A DNA stretch of 64,000 bases from NCBI RefSeq assembly GCF_030450125.1, contig NZ_CP123923.1:248001-312000 (forward strand), in the 5' to 3' direction. Positions 1 through 22,600 of the stretch are shown here, piece after piece. Position numbers and translations under genes: made by a program. Source of the stretch: Streptomyces sp. WP-1 (GTDB lineage Bacteria; Actinomycetota; Actinomycetes; Streptomycetales; Streptomycetaceae). The notes under the pieces were generated by a model that did no database searches, was not told the DNA's origin, and saw nothing but the letters and a program-made list of their open reading frames with translations. Position 1 is the stretch's first letter, and each line of letters begins with the position of its first letter.

Positions 1-10569
<10,569 letters not shown>

Positions 10570-10583
10570 CGAAATCGTCCCTC
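10570..10583 (-). promoter_or_regulatory. Ribosome binding site that fixes the GTG start of the second PKS
   Basis: GAGGGA occupies 10583-10578 on the minus strand, eight bases before GTG 10569. No ATG lies between this site and the docking helix, so the GTG is the only start that preserves the full N-terminal docking segment. Confidence 0.7.
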
Positions 10584-10640
10584 ACCCCTGCGATGACTTA
10601 CCGGAATTCGGCAAAGGGACACCGGGACGCGCCGGAGCGG

Positions 10641-13600
10641 TCAGGAAATCCCGAATTCCTTGCCGAGCAGATCGAATACTTCGTCGTCCGTGGCCGATTC
10701 CAGATCGCTGCCGCCCGCACCAGGGACTTCCTGGTCCGATGCCTTGCCGGAATCACCGGCGGTCAGCAGCACTTCCTGGAGTTTCGCCAGGATCCGGTCG
10801 CGAGCTTCGCTCGCTGCCAACTTCGTGACCAATTCTTGTTCGACCTTGTCCAAGTCTGCAAGTAGGGAATCCACTAGGGCCGGTTCGGCGGCTCCCGCTA
10901 TCTCCGTCCACACATGACGGGCCAGGAGAGCGGGTGTCGGGTGGTCGAAGACCAGGGTGGCGGGGAGCCGCAGCCCGGTGGTCCGGTTCAGCCGGTTGCG
11001 CAGTTCGACGGCCGTGAGGGAGTCGAAGCCCAGATCCTGGAAGGCGTGTTCCGGCCGTACCGTGCGGTCCGAGGCGTGCCCGAGGACCGCGGCGACCTCG
11101 CCGCGCACCAGATCCAGCACGCTCTTCTCCCGTTCGCTCTCCGGCAGTTCCGCCAGGCGCTCGGCCAGTGAGGGCCCGTGCGAGGGCGCGGAGGAGGTGG
11201 TGGCCCGCACGGCCCTGCGGCCGGCCGGGGCCGGCGCGAGGGCGCGGAGCACCGGCGGTGCCTCGCCGTCGCGCAGGGCGCCGGTGTCGATACGGACCGG
11301 GGCGAGCAGCGCCTCGTCCGAGGCCAGCGCCGCGTCGAACAGCCGCAGTCCCTCCCGCGTCGGCAGCGGCAGCACACCGCCGCGGGCCATGCGCGCCCGG
11401 TCGGCGGCGGCGAGACCGTCCGTCATCGCACCGGACTGTTCCCACACCCCCCACGCCAGCGAGGTGGCGGGCAGGCCCGCCCGCCGCCGGTGGGCCGAGA
11501 AGGCGTCGAGGAAGGAGTTCGCCGCCGCGTAACTCGCCTGACCGGCGCCGCCGACCAGACCGGCGACGGACGAGAACACCACGAAGGCCGCCAAATCCAT
11601 GTCCCGGGTGCACTCGTGCAGGTTCAGCACGGCGTCCACCTTGGGACGGAAGACCGCCCTCAGCCTGTCCGGCGTGACCGAGCCGAGCACTCCGTCGTCC
11701 AGCACGCCCGCGGTGTGCACGACGGCCGACAGCGCATGCCCACCCAGCATCGCGGAGACGGCCTCCCGGTCCCCGATGTCGCAGGCCGCCCACACGATCT
11801 CGGCACCCCGCGCGGTGAGTTCGGCCGCCAGCTCGGCGGCGCCCGGCGCGTCCGCGCCCCGGCGGCTCGCCAGCAGCAGTCGCCGTACCTTGTGCTCGGA
11901 CACCAGGTGCCGCGCGACGAGCGCGCCCAGCGACCCGGAGGCACCTGTCACCAGTACCGTGCCGTCGGCGAGTTCCGGCGCGCCGTCACGCGCCCCGGTG
12001 GCCTTCACCAGACGCGGCACGCGCACCTCCCCGTCGCGGACCGCGAACTGCGGCTCGTCATAGGCGAGTACGGCGGGCAACGCGCGGACCACCTCGTTGA
12101 CGCCCTCGGCCTCCGCCAGTACGAACCGGCCCGGATTCTCCGACTGCGCGGACCGCACCAGCCCCCGTACGGCCGCGTGAGCCAGGTCGTCCGGACGCGT
12201 CACCAGCACCAGACGCCCCGTACGCTCCTGCTCCAACCACCGCTGCACGAGCGCCAGAACCTCGCTCGCGACGCGGTGCACGCGGTCGGCGGTCGGCGTA
12301 CCGGGGGTGTCCGGGCACGGTACGACCGTGACGACCTCGGCCTCGGTGTCGGTGTCGGTGTCGGTCTGGGTCTGGGCCTCGGTCTCGGCCTCGGTCTCGG
12401 GAAGGTCGGCGGTCAGAGCGGCCAGGTCCGGATAGACCCGTACGTCGAGCGGGGCGGCACCCTCCGTGAGGGCCATGGGCTGCCATGCGAGGCCGAACAG
12501 CGAGTCGTCGGCCTGCTCACCGGGACCACCGGCCGCGAGCAGCTGTTCGCGCGACACCGGCCGCAACGACAGCGCACCGACCGTGGCGACCAGACCGCCC
12601 GAGGCGTCGGCGAGGGTCAGCGACACCGCGTCCGTGCCCGTACGGGAGATCTTGATCCGCAGCGCGGTCGCGCCCGTGGCCCGGACCCCCACCTCGGACC
12701 AGGCGAAGGGCAGCAGCGGCCCGTCGGCCACGGGGACCAGGCCGCCCGCGCCGATCGCGTGCAGCGCCGCGTCCAGCAGGGCCGGATGAACGGCGAACGT
12801 GTCCGCCTCCGTGCCCTCGGGCAGGGCGACCTCGGCGAGGACGTCGTCCCCGTCGCGCCACACGGAGCGCAAGCCACGGAAGACCGGGCCGTACGACAGG
12901 CCGAGTCCGTCCAGGCCCTCGTAGTACTCGCTCAGTTCGACGGGCTCCGCACCCGCCGGCGGCCATGCGCCGAGATCCACGCCGTGCGGCGGCTCGGGCA
13001 GCTGGTCCGTCAGGCAGCCGACGGCATGCCGTACCCAGGGCGCGTCGTCGGGGGCGCCGTCCGGCCGCGAGTGCACGCTCAGCGCGCGCCTGCCGGACTC
13101 CTCCTCGGGACCGACCCACACCTGCACGGCGACACCGCCCTGGTCCGGGACGATCAGCGGTGCTTCCAGCGTCAGATCCTCGACCTGTGCGCAACCGGCT
13201 TCATCACCCGCGCGCACCGCCAGTTCCACGAGCGCGGTGCCCGGCAGCAGCACACTGCCCATCACCGTGTGGTCGGCGAGCCAGGGGTGCGTCCGGAGCG
13301 ACAGCCGCCCGGTGACCAGGAACCCACCGGCGCCGGGCAGCGCGACCACCGCACCGGCCAACGGGTGCTCCGCCGCGCCCAGCCCGAGCCCGGCGGCAGC
13401 GGCGTCACCGCTGAACTCCTCCGGCACCTCCAGCCAGAAACGCTCGTACTGGAAGGCGTAGGTCGGCAGATCGACCCGCCGGCCGCCCGGGAGGACCGCC
13501 CGCCAGTCCGGGGAGACACCGTGCACATGCAGCTCGGCGAGCGCGGTGACGACGGCCTGCGGCTCGGGACGGTCTGCCCGTACGACGGGGACGGTCACGA

Positions 13601-16600
13601 TGTCGTCCACGCAGCCCTGGGCAAGTGCGCTCAGCACACCCCCCGGACCGATCTCCACGAACGTCGACACACCCAGCTCGTGCAGAGTCCGGACACCATC
13701 GGCGAAACGGACCGCCTCACGGACGTGCCGCACCCAGTACGACGGGGTGTACGGCTCGGCCAGACGACCGGTGAGGTTCGAAACCACCGGGATCCGCGTT
13801 TCGTTGAAGGTCAGGTCCGCGATCGCCTGCGCGAACTCCTCCAGCATCGGATCCATCAACGGCGAGTGGAACGCGTGGCTCACCTTCAGCCGGGACGTCT
13901 TACGGCCCTGCTCCCGGAAGGCCTCGCCGATCGCGACGACCGCGTCCTCCGCCCCCGAAACCACCACCGACTGCGGGCCGTTGACCGCCGCTATGCCCAC
14001 GCCCTCGGTCAGATACGGCAGCACCTCGTCCTCAGTGGCCTGTACAGCGACCATCGCGCCACCTGCGGGCAGCGCCTGCATGAGACGGGCACGCGCCGAC
14101 ACAAGCTTGGCCGCGTCCTCAAGCGAGAGCACACCCGCCACATGAGCAGCAGCGATCTCACCCACCGAATGACCGGCCACATAATCCGGCCGGACACCCC
14201 ACGACTCCAACAGCCGGAACAACGCCACCTCAACCGCAAAGAGCGCGGGCTGCGTCGAACCCGTCTGATTCAACCCCTCCGAGTCCACGTCCACCGGTGC
14301 GTCCAGGAGCGCACACGCCTCGTCGTACGCCGCAGCGAACACGGGATACGCCTCGTACAACTCACGCCCCATGCCCAGGCGTTGCGAGCCCTGTCCCGAG
14401 AACAGGAACCCGACCTTGCCGCCGCTGCCCGGTTCGCCCAGGACGACCCGGGTGGACGGGGACCCGGCGGCCAACGCGCGCAGTCCATCGAGGAGTTCGT
14501 CGCGCCCCTCTCCCACCACGGCAGCCCGGCGTTCCATGGCCGAACGCGTGGTGGCAAGGGAGTAGGCGAGGTCGGCCGGCCGGAGGTCCGTGGTCGAGGC
14601 CAGGGACAGCAGGCGCTCCGCCTGGGCTCGCAGCGCCATGTCGCTCTTCGCGGACAGCACCAACGGTACGACCGCACCGGGCTCGGGCTCGGGCCCGGAC
14701 GCCATCTCCGTCCCGACCGGGGCTTGTTCCACGATCACATGGGCGTTGGTGCCACTGATGCCGAAGGACGACACGGCGGCGCGGCGCGGCCCGTCATGGG
14801 CAGGCCAGTCCACGGCCTCGGTCAGCAGGCGGACGTCGCCCGCCGACCAGTCCACGTGCGGTGTCGGCTCGTCCACATGCAAGGTCTGGGGCAGCACACC
14901 GTGCCGCATCGCCATGACCATCTTGATCACACCACCGACACCCGCGGCAGCCTGCGCATGACCGATGTTCGACTTCAACGACCCCAGCCACAAAGGCCGT
15001 TCCGCAGAACGCTCCTGACCATAAGTCGCGATCAACGCCTGCGCCTCGATCGGGTCACCCAGCCGCGTCCCCGTACCATGCGCCTCCACGGCATCCACCT
15101 GGTCCGAGGACACACCGGCATTCGCCAACGCCTGCCGGATCACCCGCTGCTGAGAGGGCCCGTTCGGCGCGGTCAGGCCGTTCGACGCACCGTCCTGATT
15201 CACCGCCGTACCCCGGACAACCGCCAGCACCTGATGACCGTTACGACGGGCATCGGACAGCCGCTCCACCAGCAGCATGCCCGCGCCCTCCGCCCAACCC
15301 GTGCCATCGGCACCGGCCGCGAACGCCTTGCACCGACCGTCCGCCGACAGACCCCGCTGACGGCTGAACTCCACGAACGTCGAAGGGGTGGCCATCACGG
15401 TGACGCCCCCGACGAGCGCCATCGAGCACTCACCGCTGCGCAGCGCCTGCGCCGCCAGATGCAGGGCCACCAGGGACGACGAGCACGCCGTGTCCACCGT
15501 GACCGCCGGGCCTTCAAGGCCGAAGGTGTACGAGACCCGGCCGGAGGCGATGCTGCCCGCGCTGCCGCTGCCCAGGTAGGCGTCCATGCCCTCCGCCGGC
15601 GTCTTCACGCGAGCGCCGTAGTCGTGGTACATCACACCGGCGAAGACACCTGTCCTGCTCCCCCGCACCGTCGCCGGATCGATCCCGGCCCGCTCGAACG
15701 CCTCCCACGACGTCTCCAGCAGCAACCGCTGCTGCGGGTCCATCGCCAGCGCCTCACGCGGCGAGATACCGAAGAAGGCCGGGTCGAACTCGGCGGCCTC
15801 GTGGAGGAAGCCACCGTGGCGCACGGAGGACTTGCCGGAGCGGTCGGGGTCCGGGTCGTAGAGGTTCTCGACGTCCCAGCCTCGGTCCTCGGGGAAGCCC
15901 GAGATCGCGTCGCCACCGGAGGCGACGAGCCGCCACAGGTCTTCGGGCGACCGCACCTCGCCGGGGAACCGGCAGGCCATGCCGACGATCGCGATCGGCT
16001 CGTCCGTGCCGGTCGGCGCGGCCACCGCGGCCTCGGGCCGCTCCTGGACGCCCAGTGTCTCGGCCAGCAGGAACCGGGACAGCGCGACGGGCGTGGGGTG
16101 GTCGAAGACCAGGGTCGCGGGGAGCCGCAGCCCGGTCGCCGTGTTCAGGCGGTTGCGGAGTTCCACCGAGGTGAGCGAGTCGAAACCGGCGTCCTGGAAG
16201 GCGTGTTCCGGCTGGACGGCCTGGGCCGAGGCGTGCCCGAGCACGGCGGCGACCTCGGTACGCACCAGGTCCAGCACCACCTGCTCGCGCTCGGTCGCCG
16301 GCAGCCCGGCCAGCCGTTGGCCCAGCGAGCCCTTCGGCGCGCTCTGCGCCGTACGCCGTGCGTTGCCCCGTACGGGTCCGCGCAGCCCGCGCAGGACCGG
16401 CGGCACCGTGCCCTGGAGGCCGCCGAGGTCCAGTCGCAGGGGGGCGACGGTGGCCCGGTCCAGGGTCAGGGCCGCGTCGAAGAGCCGCAGTCCTTCGTCG
16501 ACGGCTATCGGGGCCAGGCCGACCCGCCTGAGCCGGGTGAGGTCCGCCTGGTCGAGCCGGTCGGCCATGCCGCCGCCCTGCTCCCACAGGCCCCAGGCGA

Positions 16601-19600
16601 GTGAGATGGCGGGGAGTCCCTGCGCTCGGCGGGATGCGGCGAAGGCGTCGAGGAAGGTGTTCGCCGCCGCGTAGTTGCCCTGTCCCGCGCTGCCCAGGAT
16701 GCCGGACACCGAGGAGAACACGATGAACGCCGACAACTCGCCCGTCAGTTCATGGAGGTTGAGCACGGCGTCGACCTTCGGCCGCAGCACCTTCGCCATT
16801 CGCTCGGGGGTGAGCGAGGGGATCACGCCGTCGTCCAGGACACCGGCGGTGTGCACCACGGCCGTCACCGGTGTGCCGGACAGTACCCCGGCGAGGGCGT
16901 CCCGGTCGGCCGCGTCGCAGGCCGCCCAGCTCACCTCGGCGCCCCACGCGGTCAGTTCGGCTTCCAGCTCGACCGCGCCGGGGGCCTCCGCGCCACGTCG
17001 GCTGAGCAGCAGCAGGCTCCGTACGCCGTGCTCGGCGACCAGGTGCCGGGCGACGAGCCCGCCCAGCGCCCCGGAGGCACCGGTCAGCAGAACAGGGCCG
17101 GCACCAAAGTCCGGTGTGCCGGTGACGGTTCCGGTGGCCTTCATCAGTCGCGGGACGACCACCTCCCCGCCCCGCACCGCGAACTGCGGTTCGTCGGAGG
17201 CGAGTACGGCGGGCAGCACGCGGACCACCTCGTCGGTCCCCTCGGCCTCCGCCAGCACGAACCGGCCCGGATTCTCCGACTGCGCGGACCGCACCAGCCC
17301 CCACACCGCCGCGTGAGCCAGGTCGTCCGGACGCGTCACCAGCACCAGACGCCCCGCACGTTCCTCCGCCAACCACCACTGCACGAGCGCCAGAACCTCA
17401 TCCGTGACGCTGTGCACCCGGTCGGCCTCCGCGCCGGTCTCCGCCGGGCACGGTACGACAACGACCTCCGCTGTACCTGCCGACTCCCGCAGCGCGTCGA
17501 AGCCGTCGACCGTCTCGATCGTCACCGCCTCGGTGGCGGAGGGGAGGGCGAACGGCGTCCACTCCAGCCCGAACAGCTGCTCGTTGCCACCAGTGTCACG
17601 CAGCTGCTCCGTCGAGACCTTCCGCAGCGACAGCGACTCGACCGAGGCCACCGGTTCACCGGCGCCGTCGGCCACGGCCAGCATGAACGAACCGGTCGCC
17701 GTCCGCGACAGCTTCACCCTGAGCATCGCCGCACCGGCCGCCTGCACGGAGACGCCGGACCAGGCGAACGGCAGCGCCGGGCCGCCTTCCGACGACACCA
17801 GCCCACCGGCGGCCAGCGCGTGCAGGGCCGCATCCAGCAGGGCCGGGTGCAGGGCGAACGCCGTCGCCTCAGCGGCCGACTCCGCCGGCAACTCGACCTC
17901 GGCGTAGACATCGTCGCCGCCGCGCCACACCGAGCGCAGGCCCTGGAACAGCGGCCCGTAGTCCAGGCCCAGGGCGGCCATGCCCTCGTAGAACGCCGTC
18001 AGGTCGACGGCCTCCGCACCCGCCGGTGGCCAGGCTCCGACTTCCAGGGCGGACGATGCCGGGGCCGACGCCGAGGACAGCACGCCCGTCGCGTGCCGCT
18101 GCCAGGGGCCCTCACCGATCCGCGAGTGCACGCTCAACTGCCGACGGCCCGACTCGTCCTCGGCACCGGCAGCGACCTGGAGGGTGACGCCGTCACGTTC
18201 CGGCACGATCAGGGGCAGCTCAAGGGTGAGTTCCTCGATGCATCCGCACCCGGTCTCGTCGCCCGCCCGGATCGCCAACTCCACGAACGCGGTGCCGGGC
18301 AGCAGCACGCTCCCGTGCACGGCGTGGTCGGCGAGCCACGGGTGGGTTTCGAGGGAGAGCAGACCGGTGAGCAGGACGCCGTCGCTGTCGGCCGTCACGA
18401 TCGCGGCACCGAGCAGCGGATGATCCGCCGCCCCCAGACCGGCGGCCCGGACATCGCCGGACACCCGGGGAACGTCGAGCCAGAAGCGCTCACGCTGGAA
18501 GGCGTAGGTGGGCAGATCGACGCGGCGGGCACCCGGGAGGAGCGCCCGCCAGTCGGGCGAGACGCCGTACGTGTGCAGCGACCCGATCGCCGCGGTGATC
18601 GCGTACGGCTCGGGGCGGTCGGCGCGCAGGGTGGGCACGGTGACGATGTCGTCCACACAGCCCTGGGCCAGGGCGCTCAGCACACCCCCCGGACCGATCT
18701 CCACGAACGTCGTCACACCCAGGTCGTTCAAGGTCCGGACGCCATCGGCGAAGCGGACCGCCTCACGGACGTGCCGCACCCAGTACGACCGGGTGTACGG
18801 CTCAGCCAGTCGACCGGTGAGGTTCGAAACGACCGGGATCCGGGCCTCGTTGAAGACCAACCCGCTGACGGCCTCGCCGAACTCCTCCAGCATCGGATCC
18901 ATCAACGGCGAGTGGAACGCGTGGCTCACCTTCAGCCGGGACGTCTTACGACCCTGCTCCCGGAAGGCCTCGCCGATCGCGACGACCGCGTCCTCCGCCC
19001 CCGAAACCACCACCGACTGCGGGCCATTGACCGCCGCGATACCCACCCCGTCGGTCAGGTACGGCAGCACCTCGTCCTCGGTGGCCTGCACGGCGACCAT
19101 CGCACCGCCACCCGGCAACGCCTGCATCAGCGCCGCACGCGCCGACACCAACTTCGCCGCGTCCTCAAGCGACAACACACCCGCCACATGAGCAGCCGCG
19201 ATCTCACCCACCGAATGACCGGCCACATAATCCGGCCGCACGCCCCACGATTCGAGCAGCCTGAACAACGCCACCTCAACCGCAAAGAGCGCGGGCTGCG
19301 TCGAACCCGTCTGGTCCAACTCCTCCGAGTCGACGTCCACAGGCGCGTCCAGGAGCGCACACACCTTGTCGTACGCAGCGGCGAACACGGGATACGCCTC
19401 GTACAACTCACGCCCCATGCCGAGCCGTTGCGACCCCTGACCCGAGAACAAGAACCCGACCTTGCCCCCGACGGCACCGCCCACCGAAGCGGCGCCGGAA
19501 ACGAGCGCCTCCAACTCCTGTCGCAGCTCCGCGAGATCAGCACCCACGACCGCCGTACGGCGTTCCAGTACCGCACGCGATGTGGCCAGCGAGAACGCCA

Positions 19601-22600
19601 CGTCTTCGGGACGGAGACCGGCACCCCCGGCGTCCTCAACGTCCTCAGCGTCCAGGAAGGACAGCAACCGGGACGCCTGCTCCCGCAGTGCCGCGTCGCT
19701 CTTCCCGGACAGCACCCACGGTACGACCGCACCCGATGCCGAAGCCGGGGTCTCCCCCGCCACGCCGGGCGCCTGCTCGACGATCACATGGGCGTTGGTG
19801 CCGCTCACGCCGAAGGAGGAGACGGCGGCGCGGCGCGGCCCGTCGTGCGCAGGCCAGTCCACGGCCTCGGTCAGCAGGCGTACCTCGCCCGCCGACCAGT
19901 CCACGTGCGGTGTCGGCTCGTCCACATGCAAGGTCTGGGGCAGCACACCGTGCCGCATCGCCATGACCATCTTGATCACACCACCGACACCCGCGGCAGC
20001 CTGCGCATGACCGATGTTCGACTTCAACGACCCCAGCCACAAAGGCCGTTCCGCAGAACGCTCCTGACCATAAGTCGCGATCAACGCCTGCGCCTCGATC
20101 GGGTCACCCAGCCGCGTCCCCGTACCATGCGCCTCCACGGCATCCACCTGGTCCGAGGACACACCGGCATTCGCCAACGCCTGCCGGATCACCCGCTGCT
20201 GCGACGGCCCGTTCGGCGCGGTCAGGCCGTTCGACGCACCGTCCTGATTCACCGCCGTACCCCGGACAACCGCCAACACCTGATGACCGTTACGACGGGC
20301 ATCGGACAGCCGCTCCACCAGCAGCATGCCCGCGCCCTCCGCCCAACCCGTGCCATCGGCACCGGCCGCGAACGCCTTGCACCGACCGTCCGCCGACAGA
20401 CCCCGCTGACGGCTGAACTCCACGAAGACGCTCGGGCCGGCCATGACGGTGACGCCACCGACGAGGGCCATCGAGCACTCGCCGCTGCGCAACGCCTGGG
20501 CGGCCAGGTGCAGGGCCACCAGCGAGGACGAGCACGCGGTGTCGACGGTGACAGCGGGGCCTTCAAGGCCGAACGTGTAGGAGACGCGGCCCGAAGCGAC
20601 GCTGCCCGCGCTGCCGTTGACGAGGTAGCCCTCCAGTCCTGGCGGCGAGGTGTGCACACGGCCGCCGTAGTCGTGGTACATCACACCGGCGAAGACACCT
20701 GTCCTGCTCCCCCGCACCGTCGCCGGATCGATTCCGGCCCGCTCGAACGCCTCCCACGACGTCTCCAGCAGCAACCGCTGCTGCGGGTCCATCGCCAGCG
20801 CCTCACGCGGCGAGATACCGAAGAACTCGGCGTCGAAGTCCGCCGCGTCGCGCAGGAAGCCGCCCTCGCGGGTGTAGCTGGTGCCCCACCGGTCGGGGTC
20901 CGGGTCGTAGAGGTTCTCGACGTCCCAGCCACGGTCCTCGGGGAAGCCCGACACGGCGTCGCGACCGGAGAACACCAGCTCCCACAGCTCTTCGGGCGAC
21001 CGCACATCGCCGGGGTAGCGGCAGGCCATGCCCACGATCGCGATCGGCTCGTCGGCCGCCGCGCCGGACGCCGGCCGGGTCGTCGGCACGGTTGCCGCCG
21101 CCGCTTCGGTGCCGTCGGCCTCGGCGGTGAGGAAGCGGGCGAGGGCGAGCGGGTTCGGGTAGTCGAAGATCAGGGTGGCGGGCAGGCGCATGCCGACGGC
21201 CGCGTTCAGCCGGTTCCGCAGCTCGACGGCGGTCAGCGAGTCGAACCCGATGTCCTTGAACGCGTCGTCCGCGCCGACCGACTGGGCGCCGGTGTGGCCG
21301 AGCACCGCGGCGACCTCGCCGCGCACCAGGTCCAGCACCGCCTGCTCCCGCTCGGCCACCGGCAGCCCGGCCAGCCGCTGGCCCAGTGAGCCCTTGGGGG
21401 CGGTACGCGCCGTACGCCGTGCCGGTGTGACCCGTACGAGTCCGCGCAGCACCGACGGCACGGGCCGGCCCTGTCCTTCGCGCGACTGGCCCTGTCCGTC
21501 ACGGAAGGCGGACGTGTCGAGGCGGATCGGGGCGACGGCCGCCCGGTCGGTGGCCAGTGCCGCGTCGAACATCCGCAGGCCGTCGGCCGACGGGATCGGG
21601 GCGAGGCCCATGCGCTTGATGCGGGTGAGATCGGTGTGGTCGAGGCGGCCGGTCATGGCGCTCTCGCTGTCCTGCGCCCACAGGCCCCAGGCCAGCGACG
21701 TGGCTCGCAGGCCCAGCGCGCGGCGGTGCTCGGCGAGGGCGTCGAGGAACGTGTTGGCGGCGGCGTAGTTGCCCTGTCCCGGCGTGCCGAGGGTGCCCGC
21801 CACCGAGGAGAAGAGCACGAACGCGGACAGGTCGCCGCACAGCTCGGCCGCGAGGTCGTGCAGGTGCAGCGCCGCGTCGACCTTGGGCCGGAACACGGTG
21901 TCCAGCCGCTCGGGGGTCAGCGATCCGATGATTCCGTCGTCCAGGACGCCGGCGGTGTGCACGATCGCGGACAGGTTCCGCCCCGGACCGGCCAGGAGCG
22001 CGCGGACGGCGTCGCGGTCGGCCACGTCGCACGCGGCCCAGGTGACGTCGGCGCCCCGCGCGGTCAGCTCGGCGGTGAGTTCGGCCGCGCCGGGGGCGTC
22101 CCCGCCACGGCGGCTGACGAGGAGCAGGCTGCGCACGCCATGCTCGGCGACGAGGTGCCGGGCGAACAGGCCGCCCAGGCCACCGGACGCGCCGGTCAGC
22201 AGGACGGTGCCGGTGCCGAGGGCGGGGGTCGTCGGCTCGGGGTCCGGCGTGGCGACGCGGACCAGCCTCGGCACCCGGACCTCGCCGTCCGCGTCCACCG
22301 ACGCCTGCGGCTCGCCGGAGGCGAGCAGGCCGGGCAGGACGCGGGCAAGAGCGGAGTGGTCAGCGCCACTGTCGGCATCGGCGTCCGTCGGGGTCTCGAC
22401 CAGCACGATGCGGTCGGGGTTCTCGGTCTGCGCCGAGCGCACCAGTCCGCGGACCGCCGCCTGGGCGAGGTCCCCCGTACGGGTCACCAGCACCAGGCGC
22501 GCCGGACGGTCCCCGGCCAGCCACCACTGAAGCAACTCCAGTACGGCACAGGTGACTTCACGCACCCGGGCGGCCAGGTCCGTGCCGGTGCCGGTGCCGG

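Larger units (their letters stand above)
10641..16002 (-). other. PKS module 4: KS-AT(malonyl)-DH-KR-ACP with C-terminal docking region
   Basis: KS cysteine near 15480, AT HAFH near 13867, [12 protein letters not shown] near 13270, KR loop near 11935, ACP serine near 11025. The ACP is followed by about 90 residues with a helical, acidic end ([15 protein letters not shown]), the expected partner of the N-terminal helix of the next PKS. A Thr-Glu/Thr-Asp dipeptide repeat sits in the KR structural half (about 12336-12400). Confidence 0.84.
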
